Shown here: piece by piece, positions 38,319 to 45,264 of the stretch | Numbering within the stretch: the first letter of the stretch is position 1 | Layout of the letters: every line of letters starts with the position of its first letter | Assembly: GCA_021811185.1 (NCBI GenBank) | Contig: JAJZPL010000003.1 | Location: forward strand, 1 to 64,000 | Direction: 5' to 3' | DNA length: 64,000 nucleotides | DNA from: a bacterium | Lineage (GTDB): Bacteria > Elusimicrobiota > Elusimicrobia > Elusimicrobiales > UBA9959 | The notes under the pieces: model-generated | Database searches by the model: none | Seen by the model: only the letters and a program-made list of their open reading frames with translations | Told to the model about the DNA's origin: nothing | Program-made: the position numbers and the translations under genes

Positions 38319-38823
38319 AAAATTCATGGACAAGGCGCCCGAAGTGGCCCCCGGGGCCTGGGTCCACCCTTCGGCCTGCCTTATCGGCGCCGTTAAAATT
38401 TCCGAAGAAGCCTCGGTCTGGCCGGGCGCGGTGCTCCGCGCCGACGTGGACCGTATCGAAGTGGGCCGCGGCTCCAACATCCAGGACCTGGCGGTGCTGC
38501 ATCCTAACCGCAACCGGCCGGTGCTCATCGGCGAAGGCGTGACCGTGGGTCATTCGGCCATCGTCCACGGCTCGGTAGTAGGCGGCCATTGCCTCATAGG
38601 CATGGGCGCGGTGGTGATGGATTGCGAGATCGGTGAGTATTGTCTTATCGCCGGCGGCGCCGTGGTCACTCCCGGTTCAAAAATACCGCCCCGCAGTATG
38701 GTAATGGGCGCTCCCGGCAAAGTGAAGCGGTCCCTTACAGACGAGGAATGCGCCGGGCTGGTCCGCTCGGAGAAAGAATATATAGAACTGGCCGGCTATT
38801 ACCGCACCGGGGGGGCAAGATGA
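38308..38823 (+). CDS. Gamma carbonic anhydrase family / hexapeptide-repeat protein, 171 aa
   Basis: Left-handed beta-helix repeats (LIGEGVTVGHSAIVHG) run through residues 15-130. The three metal-binding His positions of the gamma class (LH..., then GHSAIVHG) are present. Members may hydrate CO2 or have lost that activity; YrdA/PaaY-type proteins are close in length. Its stop overlaps the next start as ATGA. Confidence 0.85.
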   Translation: MMLEKFMDKAPEVAPGAWVHPSACLIGAVKISEEASVWPGAVLRADVDRIEVGRGSNIQDLAVLHPNRNRPVLIGEGVTVGHSAIVHGSVVGGHCLIGMGAVVMDCEIGEYCLIAGGAVVTPGSKIPPRSMVMGAPGKVKRSLTDEECAGLVRSEKEYIELAGYYRTGGAR

Positions 38824-39194
38824 CCGGCCGCCGGATAGTTATGATAGAGGACAGCAAGGCCGCCTCGACCGTGCTGAAAGAGGTGCTGGAGTCCGAGGGG
38901 CATACCGTGCTGCTGGCCGGCGACGGCGTGGCCGGCCTGGCGCTGGCGCGCCGCGAGAAGCCCGACCTGATCCTGCTCGACCTGCTGCTCCCGAAGCTGA
39001 ACGGCTACGACGTGTGCAACGCGCTGATGCGCGACAACCTCACGCGCCACGTGCCCATCCTTATAATTTCCACGCTGGACAAGCCTGAAAGCATAGAGAA
39101 GGCGAAATTATGCGGCGCGCGCAACTTCATGAAAAAGCCGTACAACCTGGAAGACCTGCTCCGGGAGATAAACCGGCTGCTTCCCCAGAAATAA
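38820..39194 (+). CDS. Single-domain response regulator, 124 aa
   Basis: A lone CheY-like receiver domain. The acidic pair is at E10/D11, the phosphorylated Asp is D54 (LLDLLLP), the switch Thr is T85 and the conserved Lys is K106 (KKPYN). No output domain, so it acts by protein contact like CheY, or in a phosphorelay. No histidine kinase lies nearby. The ATG overlaps the previous stop. The following gene may start inside it. Confidence 0.9.
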   Translation: MTGRRIVMIEDSKAASTVLKEVLESEGHTVLLAGDGVAGLALARREKPDLILLDLLLPKLNGYDVCNALMRDNLTRHVPILIISTLDKPESIEKAKLCGARNFMKKPYNLEDLLREINRLLPQK

Positions 39195-39910
39195 TCAAAA
39201 TTTACCGGCTGCTGCTGGAGGCCTTCGGCCCCCAGGGCTGGTGGCCCGTTTCCTCCGCCGCGGGGAAGCCTCCCGTTTATTCGCCCGGCTCTTATGGACC
39301 CATGAAGGAAGCAGCCGTCTTCGAGATCTGCGCCGGGGCCATCCTGACCCAGAACACGGCCTGGGCCAACGTCGAGAAAGCCCTGTCCGGGCTGTTCTCG
39401 GCGGGCGTCAATTCACCGGCTAAGCTCGTCTCCTGCCCGCTGCCCCGACTGGCCGGGCTGATAAGGTCCAGCGGCTATTACAAGCAAAAGGCCGCCAGGC
39501 TGAAGGATTTTTTTCGGGGGACGCTCCGCAGGCATCCGGAGGGGCTGGGAAAGTGGTTCGCCTCCGCCCCGGCCGGAGAACTTCGCGTCGAACTGCTTTC
39601 GTATAAAGGAGTGGGGCCGGAGACCGCGGATTGCATGGCGCTTTACGGCGGGGGCAAACTCTCTTTCGTGATAGACGCCTATAGCCGCCGGGCCGGCGAA
39701 CGCCTGGGCCTTGAGGGGGGCGCGGATTACGCTTCATGGAAAGCGCTGTTCGAGCGGAACCTGCCGCCCGACGTAAAGATGTATAATGAGTATCACGCCC
39801 TGCTGGTAAGGCTGGGCAAGGATTTTTGCAGAAAGACAAAACCTCTCTGCGGAAGCTGCCCTTTGCGGCGGGTCTGCGAAAAAGGAAGATCATGGAAATC
39901 GAAAACATAG
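39110..39910 (+). CDS. Endonuclease III-like HhH-GPD DNA glycosylase, 266 aa
   Basis: The HhH-GPD fold is clear: GVGPETAD at 167-174 is the hairpin, D189 (VIDAYSRR) matches the catalytic Asp, and C240, C247, C250 and C256 form the C-x6-C-x2-C-x5-C iron-sulfur loop. At the place of the catalytic Lys of Nth there is Glu (E171), so it is probably a monofunctional glycosylase without lyase activity, as in other members lacking that residue. No later canonical start precedes the conserved region, so the gene overlaps the response regulator by 85 bases; a rare start near 39,195 is possible. Confidence 0.8.
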   Translation: MRRAQLHEKAVQPGRPAPGDKPAASPEIIKIYRLLLEAFGPQGWWPVSSAAGKPPVYSPGSYGPMKEAAVFEICAGAILTQNTAWANVEKALSGLFSAGVNSPAKLVSCPLPRLAGLIRSSGYYKQKAARLKDFFRGTLRRHPEGLGKWFASAPAGELRVELLSYKGVGPETADCMALYGGGKLSFVIDAYSRRAGERLGLEGGADYASWKALFERNLPPDVKMYNEYHALLVRLGKDFCRKTKPLCGSCPLRRVCEKGRSWKSKT

Positions 39911-40947
39911 AACTGCTGCTCGACGGCGGCAAATTCGCCAAGGCGCTGGCCGCCGTAAAGAAGGTCAAGCCCGGCCACGGCAAAGCCAGGCTGCTTTTTC
40001 TGAAAGGCGAGGCCCTGCGCGGCCTGGGCCTGTTCGCCCGGGCCCTTAAGGAATATTCCCTGGCCCGCAAAGCGGCCGGGGGCGACGAGGAACTGGAGTT
40101 GGAGATCCTGCTGAGCGTGGCCCGCTGCGCCCGCGCGCTGGGCGAGGAGAAATTGGCGCTGGATTCGGCCAAACACGCCGTGACGATCTCCAAGAGGCTG
40201 GGCCTCTACGCCGAAGACGCCTCCCTGGAATGGGCCCTGGCGCTGCGGCTGACCGGGAGGCTGGCCGAGGCTGCCCGCCTGCTGGAAGGGCTGCTGAAAG
40301 GCTACCGCAAGGCCGGGGACCTCTCCGGCGCGGCTTTCGCACTGTGGGCGCTGGGCGGACTTTACCGCCTGCAAGGCCGCTATAAGGACGGGATAAAAGC
40401 CTTCGAGGAATCGCTAGCGGCCGCCAACAAGGACGGAGACGAGATCGAGGCCGGCTACGCCCTGTTCGGGCTGGGCGGCATCCTGCGGGTGGCCGGCTTT
40501 ATGGGCCGCGCGCTGGACTGCTACGTGCGGGCCAGGAAGCTCTTCGCCGCCACCGACGACACTTTCGCCAAGGCTTACGCCGAATGCGGCACCGCCAACG
40601 TGCTGCGCCAACTGGGCCGCCTGGAAGAGGCCTACGCCGGCTACGTGCGCGCCCATAAGCTGTATTCCGGGCTCGCCGACTGGGCGGACCTGGGCTTCGT
40701 GGAGTGGGGGATGGGGGAGATCAGGAAGAAGAACGGGGATTTCGTCACGGCGCTCAGGCATTACCGCAAGGCGGCCGAACTGTTCAAGGGCCGCTCCGAG
40801 CCGCGCGGCGAGGCGCTTACAATGCTTTCGCTCGCCGCCCTCTATTACCTCATGGGCCAGACCGCCGGCGCCGAACGCCAGCACGACGCGGCCATGAAGT
40901 TCATCCGCCTGCACGGCCTGCACACGCACCTCGAGGTCTTTACTTGA
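39892..40947 (+). CDS. TPR-repeat protein, 351 aa
   Basis: ATG at 39892 has AAGGA 6 bases upstream and overlaps the previous gene by 19 bases. Almost the whole length is tetratricopeptide-like helix pairs (for example KDGIKAFEESLAAANKDG and FVTALRHYRKAAELF). No signal peptide; cytoplasmic. Probably a scaffold, perhaps for the response regulator encoded two genes earlier. It is the last gene of the operon. Confidence 0.75.
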   Translation: MEIENIELLLDGGKFAKALAAVKKVKPGHGKARLLFLKGEALRGLGLFARALKEYSLARKAAGGDEELELEILLSVARCARALGEEKLALDSAKHAVTISKRLGLYAEDASLEWALALRLTGRLAEAARLLEGLLKGYRKAGDLSGAAFALWALGGLYRLQGRYKDGIKAFEESLAAANKDGDEIEAGYALFGLGGILRVAGFMGRALDCYVRARKLFAATDDTFAKAYAECGTANVLRQLGRLEEAYAGYVRAHKLYSGLADWADLGFVEWGMGEIRKKNGDFVTALRHYRKAAELFKGRSEPRGEALTMLSLAALYYLMGQTAGAERQHDAAMKFIRLHGLHTHLEVFT

Positions 40948-40975
40948 AAACAGGCTCAAGCCGGATATTTAGGTA

Positions 40976-41003
40976 TTGACAGATTAAATCACTCTGCTAT
41001 AAT
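40976..41003 (+). promoter_or_regulatory. Consensus sigma-70 promoter
   Basis: TTGACA (40976-40981) and TATAAT (40998-41003) both match the consensus perfectly, with a 16-base spacer. Transcription should start near 41010. No protein gene on this strand follows within the next 250 bases, so the product is probably RNA. Confidence 0.85.
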
Positions 41004-41009
41004 ATCCAT

Positions 41010-41055
41010 GAACCCGCGGCCTTCTATAAACAAGGACTCGCGGGTTCTTCTTTTT
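41010..41055 (+). terminator. Hairpin terminator directly after the promoter (possible tiny RNA)
   Basis: GAACCCGCG (41010-41018) pairs perfectly with CGCGGGTTC (41039-41047). Inside the loop CCTT/AAGG gives four more pairs. TTCTTTTT (41048-41055) follows. This is a textbook intrinsic terminator whose stem begins at the predicted transcription start. The transcript would be a 45-base hairpin RNA unless read through. A leaderless 27-codon frame from 41008 also spans it. Confidence 0.7.
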
Positions 41056-41096
41056 ATCCACGTACAAAACTATAAAACCTTAGGAGTGTAATTTTT

Positions 41097-41238
41097 GCCC
41101 GTGTAAACGGGCGTGGCAAGGGTATGGGTTCGGCGGACCGTCACGGAGGCCCGAGTTTACGTAAGCGCGAGGGCCGAGTGACGAGGCGCGGGCACGGTGT
41201 GTCCCGACGCCGTGTCCGACGGGCCCATACCCTTGCCA
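41097..41238 (+). ncRNA. Candidate structured RNA: hairpin plus three-way junction
   Basis: A 6-bp hairpin (GCCCGT/ACGGGC, 41097-41112) precedes a larger fold. The closing helix pairs 41114-41132 with 41220-41238: 15 perfect pairs continued by G-U and G-C pairs. Inside, arm 2 pairs CGTCAC (41139-41144) with GTGACG (41178-41183) and GGCCC (41148-41152) with GGGCC (41171-41175). Arm 3 pairs 41189-41197 with 41210-41218. Only a few bases are unpaired at the junction. It does not match tRNA, 5S, SRP, RNase P, tmRNA or 6S landmarks. The fold works from either strand; plus is favoured by the upstream promoter. A repetitive palindromic element is the main alternative. Confidence 0.5.
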
Positions 41239-41259
41239 TGTCCCCCGGGGAGGGCGGGT

Positions 41260-41979
41260 TTACAATTTGAAGTCCCAGCCGAGGTAGAACTCGCGGGCTT
41301 TGGGGTCGTTCAGCAGCGTATTGGCGTCCCCGTCGATGAGGATCTGGCCGTTGTAGATGAGGTAGGAGCGGTCGGTGATGGAAAGCGTTTCGCGCACGTT
41401 GTGGTCGGTGATCAGCACGCCTATGCCTTTCTCCTTCAGCTGAAGGATGATCTTCTTCAGGTCGCTGACCGTGATGGGGTCGATCCCCACGAAAGGCTCG
41501 TCTAGTAAAATTATCTTCGGGTTGTTGATCATCACCCGCGCCACTTCCAGGCGCCGTTTCTCGCCGCCGGAGAGCGTCCACGCCTTCTGGTCCTTCAGCT
41601 TCATCAGCCCGAACTCGGTCAGCAGCGCTTCCACCCGGGCCAGCATGGCTTTCCGGTCGGGGGTAGTGCGCTCCAGGATGGCCTCCAGGTTCTCGGCCAC
41701 GGTAAGGCCGCGGAACACCGTAGGCTCCTGCGCCAGGTAGCCTATGCCGCCGCGGGCGCGCTGGTACATAGGTTCTTTAGTGACGTCCCGGCCGTCGATC
41801 AGGACCCTGCCGCCGTTAGGTTCGAGGAAGCCGACCAGCATGTGGAAAGTAGTGGTTTTGCCGGCGCCGTTGGGGCCCAGCAGGCCGCAGACCTCGCCGG
41901 AGGTGACGTTGAGCGAGATGCCGTTCACCACCTGGCGGCGGCCGAAGGATTTTTCCAGGAGTTCACATTCGAGTTTCAT
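41260..41979 (-). CDS. lptB: LPS export ABC transporter ATP-binding protein
   Basis: ATPase of the LptB2FG transporter that extracts LPS from the inner membrane. Walker A GPNGAGKTT, Q-loop YLAQEP, signature LSGGEKRR, Walker B KIILLDEPF and the H-loop ITDHNV are all present in 239 residues, the usual length. The YLAQEP and FVGIDP stretches are typical of LptB. It is last in the lptC-lptA-lptB order, 10 bases after lptA. lptF and lptG are not in the window. Confidence 0.96.
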   Translation of the reverse strand: MKLECELLEKSFGRRQVVNGISLNVTSGEVCGLLGPNGAGKTTTFHMLVGFLEPNGGRVLIDGRDVTKEPMYQRARGGIGYLAQEPTVFRGLTVAENLEAILERTTPDRKAMLARVEALLTEFGLMKLKDQKAWTLSGGEKRRLEVARVMINNPKIILLDEPFVGIDPITVSDLKKIILQLKEKGIGVLITDHNVRETLSITDRSYLIYNGQILIDGDANTLLNDPKAREFYLGWDFKL

Positions 41980-41989
41980 AAGAAAGCGG

Positions 41990-42667
41990 TTATTTCCTGA
42001 CGCCGTCCGGCGGGTCTTTCACCCAGCCGGAAACGTTATTATAGAACTTTATGTCGCGGCTGTCCCTGAAGAACTTGATCCGCTCGGAATTTATGGCGAA
42101 ATTGTAGCCTTCCCTTGTACCGACGGCCAGCGGCGTTGACTCTTCGATCAGGAAGGACCGCTCTTTGTTGTCGTACATGCCTTTGCGGGAATAAATATCC
42201 AGGTTGTCCGTGGAGAGGGCGAAATTATCGTCGAAGTACATCAGGCCTTTCTTGTTCTCGGCCCGGGCGCGGTCGGAGCGGCCCCTCAGTTTTTTTCCGT
42301 CGGCGCCCGTATAGAGCATCCTGACCGGGAGTTTGCCGCGCTCCATGAAGGCCGTTTCATCGGTTTCGAGATAGCGCGCTTTATGGCAGTAAGCCTCTAC
42401 CTGGGAACCGTCGTCCAGCCTGCGCAGCGTGTAGACCGAGCCGGAGATGTCCCAGGATTTATCCTTCCGCTTGTAAAGCGCGTGGTCGGCGGTCAGGGTA
42501 TAATGGGGGTTCCGGAACGAGACGTTCCCGTCGAAGATCTCCTCGTCCCGGGTCCGGTCCATCTTCCATTTGTCGCTCTTGACCACCGAGCCCATCATGA
42601 AATTCTCCTGTTCCGCGGCCAGGCACAGGGCGGGAAGGAACAGGAGGGGGAGGATAAGTTTGTTCAT
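41990..42667 (-). CDS. lptA: LptA/OstA-like periplasmic LPS-bridge protein, 225 aa
   Basis: Signal peptide ends near residue 18. The mature part is a run of beta-jellyroll strands typical of the OstA domain (FDGNVSFRNPHYTLTADHALY and similar). LptA forms the periplasmic bridge that carries LPS to the outer membrane. Identification rests on the fold pattern and on lptC upstream (ATGA overlap) and lptB downstream. It is longer than E. coli LptA. Confidence 0.8.
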   Translation of the reverse strand: MNKLILPLLFLPALCLAAEQENFMMGSVVKSDKWKMDRTRDEEIFDGNVSFRNPHYTLTADHALYKRKDKSWDISGSVYTLRRLDDGSQVEAYCHKARYLETDETAFMERGKLPVRMLYTGADGKKLRGRSDRARAENKKGLMYFDDNFALSTDNLDIYSRKGMYDNKERSFLIEESTPLAVGTREGYNFAINSERIKFFRDSRDIKFYNNVSGWVKDPPDGVRK

Positions 42668-43167
42668 TTTCCGCTCAGCCTGGTTTCCTGGTGCTCTATC
42701 TCTATCTCCGACATATCGGGGTTGGCCGTGAAGCCGCGGCCTTTGATGACCGTGCGGTCCTTGTAAATGGTCACCGGCTCTTCGGTCCAGATCTTGCCCC
42801 GGGCCGAACTGTAATAAAGTTTCGTGGTCGTAAGCCGCATGCCGTCTTTGCGGGAGTTGACCGCTACTTCGCCGGTAAGCTCCGTCGCCTTTTCCCGTGT
42901 GCGCATAAGGCCGAACTTGGAGGTTATCTCGGAGGAAACCGCGTCCCCGTCGTAAAATTTGATGCGCGGGGCGATGAAGCGCATCAGCCCTTCTTTATCC
43001 AGCAGCACGGCGCTTTCGGCGTCCAGCCGCCAATGCGAGGAGACCGCGTCGGACTCCGCTACTGAAAAATCCTTGACCAGACTGACGCCTGGCGCGGCTA
43101 CGCCCTGCTCCTTGCCGGAACAGGCGGCCAGCGCCGCCAGCAGCAGGAGGGCCCCGGGGATTTTCAC
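42664..43167 (-). CDS. lptC: LPS export system protein LptC, 167 aa
   Basis: An N-terminal hydrophobic segment ends in LAACSG, a lipobox-like motif, so it may be a lipoprotein, whereas enterobacterial LptC has a transmembrane anchor. The rest is OstA/LptC-type beta strands (HWRLDAESAVLLDKEGLMRF in part: LDAESAVLLDKEG). It receives LPS from the membrane transporter and passes it to LptA. It overlaps kdsD by 4 bases and lptA by 4 bases. Confidence 0.78.
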   Translation of the reverse strand: MKIPGALLLLAALAACSGKEQGVAAPGVSLVKDFSVAESDAVSSHWRLDAESAVLLDKEGLMRFIAPRIKFYDGDAVSSEITSKFGLMRTREKATELTGEVAVNSRKDGMRLTTTKLYYSSARGKIWTEEPVTIYKDRTVIKGRGFTANPDMSEIEIEHQETRLSGK

Positions 43168-44144
43168 CCCAGCCCCTCTTTGAGCAGGTCGCGCTCGTCT
43201 ATGATCCCGACGGGGCGGCCGGTCAGTCGGTCGGTTACCGGCAGGTTGTCTATCTTCTTCTCGGAAATAAGGCGGGCGGCGTCCATGGCCATGGTCTCCG
43301 GATGCACCGTAAGCGGCCCCTTGGTCATTACGTTCCCTACCGGCAGGGCCAGGTCGCTCAGCCCGTTCTGCAGGCAGCGGCGCAGGTCCCCGTCGGTAAA
43401 ATAGCCGGTTAGCCTGCCTTTGGCGTTGGTCACGGAAACGGCGCCGGCGCGGGTGGCGGTCATAACCCTGAGCGCGGCGGCTATGGCGGCGGTTTCCTTC
43501 ACAACCGGGTTGGCGCGGCCCTTGTGCATAAGGTCAGAGACTTTGAGGTTAAGGAGCTTGCCCAGGTTGCCGCCGGGGTGCAGCCGCGCGAAGCGGGTCT
43601 TGTCGAAGCCCTTCAGCGTCATCAGCGTGACCGCCAGCGCGTCTCCCAGCGCCAGCATGGCGGTGGTGGACGAGGTCGGCACGATATCCATCGGGCAGGC
43701 CTCGGCTTTTACGTGCAGGCGGAGCACCACGTCGGAGTTCCTGGCCATGCGGGAGCCGGGGTTGTTGGTGATGGAGATCACGGGCAAGCCCTGCTTCTTC
43801 AGGATCGGCAGCAGCTTGGCCGTCTCCTCGGTCTCGCCCGAGTAGGAAAAGGCCACGGCCACGTCGTCGGCGGCTATCATCCCCAGGTCCCCGTGCAGGG
43901 ATTCCACCGGGTGCAGGTAGACGCTGCGGGTGCCGGTGGAGGCCAGCGTGGCGGCTATTTTCCTGGCGATATGCCCGGATTTGCCCACGCCCAGCAGCAC
44001 CGCTTTGCCCTGGCAGCCGGCCAGCAGTTTGACCGCTTTGAGGAAAGAGACGTCCAGCGTCTTTGCCAGGCCGCTTACCGCCCGGCTTTCGGCCAGGATC
44101 ACCTCCCTGGCGGTTTTAAGGATAAACTTTTCTTTGGAGGTCAT
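43164..44144 (-). CDS. kdsD: Arabinose-5-phosphate isomerase
   Basis: Converts ribulose 5-phosphate to arabinose 5-phosphate, the first committed precursor of KDO. The SIS domain carries LLGVGKSGHIARKIAATLASTG (in part GVGKSGHIARK) and HGDLGMI; the C-terminal half has two CBS domains. Its 326 residues are standard. It sits at the head of the lpt genes and just after the zinc-ribbon gene. Confidence 0.95.
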   Translation of the reverse strand: MTSKEKFILKTAREVILAESRAVSGLAKTLDVSFLKAVKLLAGCQGKAVLLGVGKSGHIARKIAATLASTGTRSVYLHPVESLHGDLGMIAADDVAVAFSYSGETEETAKLLPILKKQGLPVISITNNPGSRMARNSDVVLRLHVKAEACPMDIVPTSSTTAMLALGDALAVTLMTLKGFDKTRFARLHPGGNLGKLLNLKVSDLMHKGRANPVVKETAAIAAALRVMTATRAGAVSVTNAKGRLTGYFTDGDLRRCLQNGLSDLALPVGNVMTKGPLTVHPETMAMDAARLISEKKIDNLPVTDRLTGRPVGIIDERDLLKEGLG

Positions 44145-44408
44145 TTAAGGGGCCGGGACCACGTGCGGGTTGAGCCACGGGGTCATCTCCGGGGAGATCT
44201 TCCGCTGGTCATAAGGCGGGGGGAGCTTATGCAGCAGGTAGCTCAGCCCGAAGAAGACCACGATCAGCGTCAGGTAGATCCAGGAGAGCGCCTTCAGATG
44301 CCACTTCCAGCCGGGGAACCACGCCGGCGGCAGCGTGAGGTCGGCTCCGCATTTCTTGCAGATTTTAAGGGCGGCTCTGTTTTCCTGTCCGCAGTTTGTG
44401 CATTTCAT
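44145..44408 (-). CDS. Small zinc-ribbon membrane protein, 87 aa
   Basis: The N-terminus has CTNC and CKKC pairs (residues 3-6 and 18-21), a zinc-ribbon of the double-CxxC type. One transmembrane helix follows (about residues 40-60), then a Pro-rich tail. Function unknown. It is tightly packed between kdsA and kdsD (10- and 0-base gaps), so it is co-expressed with KDO synthesis. Confidence 0.7.
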   Translation of the reverse strand: MKCTNCGQENRAALKICKKCGADLTLPPAWFPGWKWHLKALSWIYLTLIVVFFGLSYLLHKLPPPYDQRKISPEMTPWLNPHVVPAP

Positions 44409-44418
44409 ATTAAATCCC

Positions 44419-45264
44419 CTATTTAAAAGTTAGGCCGGAAATTTCCAGCGCCAGCCTGTCCACGCGGTTCAGGGCGGCCACCAGGCTCTTGACCGAACTA
44501 AGCTTGAGCGAATTTGGCCCGTCGGAAAGGGCCTTGGCGGGGTTCGGGTGCGCCTCGAAGAACAGGCCCGCTATCTTGAGCGCCGCCGCGGCCTTGGCCA
44601 GCGGCAGGATGAAGCGCCGGTCTCCGCCGGTGGCGGTGCCCAGCCCGCCGGGCTTCTGCACCGAGTGGGTGCAGTCGAAGATCACGGGATAGCCGAATTC
44701 CTTCATGATCTCAAGCGAGCGCATGTCCACCACCAGGTTGCCGTAGCCGAAGGAGGAGCCGCGCTCGGTCAGCATGATGCTCTTCGCGCCGCGGCTCTCC
44801 AGCTTCTTGACTATATTCTCGGCTTCCCACGGGGAGAGGAATTGCCCCTTCTTCACGTTCACCGCGCGGCCGGTGTCGGCGCAGGCGAAAAGCAGGTCGG
44901 TCTGGCGGCACATGAAGGCCGGGATCTGCAGGATGTCGGCCGCTTCCGCCACGCGGGCCGCCTGGGCGGGCTCGTGCACGTCCACCAGCAGGGGCACGTC
45001 GAGCCTGTTCTTCAGGTCCTTCAGGAAATCCAGCGCGGTCTCCATGTCCATGCCGCGGTAGGACTTGTGCGAGGTGCGGTTGGCCTTGTCGAAGGAAGCC
45101 TTCAGCACGAAGGGCGTCTTCAGCGCGGCGAAAGTCTTCTTCAGCTCCCGGGCCTCGGCCGCGTAGCCGCGTTCGGACTCTATCACGCAGGGCCCGGCGA
45201 TATACGCCAGCGGCCTGTCGTTGGCGAAGACCACGTTCTTTACCTTTACTTCTTTCTGTTTCAC
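44419..45264 (-). CDS. kdsA: 3-deoxy-8-phosphooctulonate synthase
   Basis: Condenses phosphoenolpyruvate with arabinose 5-phosphate to KDO 8-phosphate. The start is GTG at 45264, with AGGAG 7 bases upstream, overlapping the pyrG stop as GTGA; an upstream in-frame extension would lie inside pyrG. Motifs: AGPCVIESE, KASFDKANRTS, DVHEP, LTERGSSFGYGNLVVD and FEAHPNPAKALSDGPN (each shown in part). It has 281 residues, the normal length. Confidence 0.96.
   Translation of the reverse strand: MKQKEVKVKNVVFANDRPLAYIAGPCVIESERGYAAEARELKKTFAALKTPFVLKASFDKANRTSHKSYRGMDMETALDFLKDLKNRLDVPLLVDVHEPAQAARVAEAADILQIPAFMCRQTDLLFACADTGRAVNVKKGQFLSPWEAENIVKKLESRGAKSIMLTERGSSFGYGNLVVDMRSLEIMKEFGYPVIFDCTHSVQKPGGLGTATGGDRRFILPLAKAAAALKIAGLFFEAHPNPAKALSDGPNSLKLSSVKSLVAALNRVDRLALEISGLTFK

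Noticed and set aside
41008-41091. Leaderless 27-codon peptide gene after the consensus promoter
   Set aside because: The frame spans a strong terminator stem, has no family likeness, and is better explained as an RNA.
41114-41238. Possible 5S rRNA, because of a closing helix and two arms of similar size
   Set aside because: The conserved 5S loop sequences and arm lengths are missing on both strands, and no rRNA genes are adjacent.
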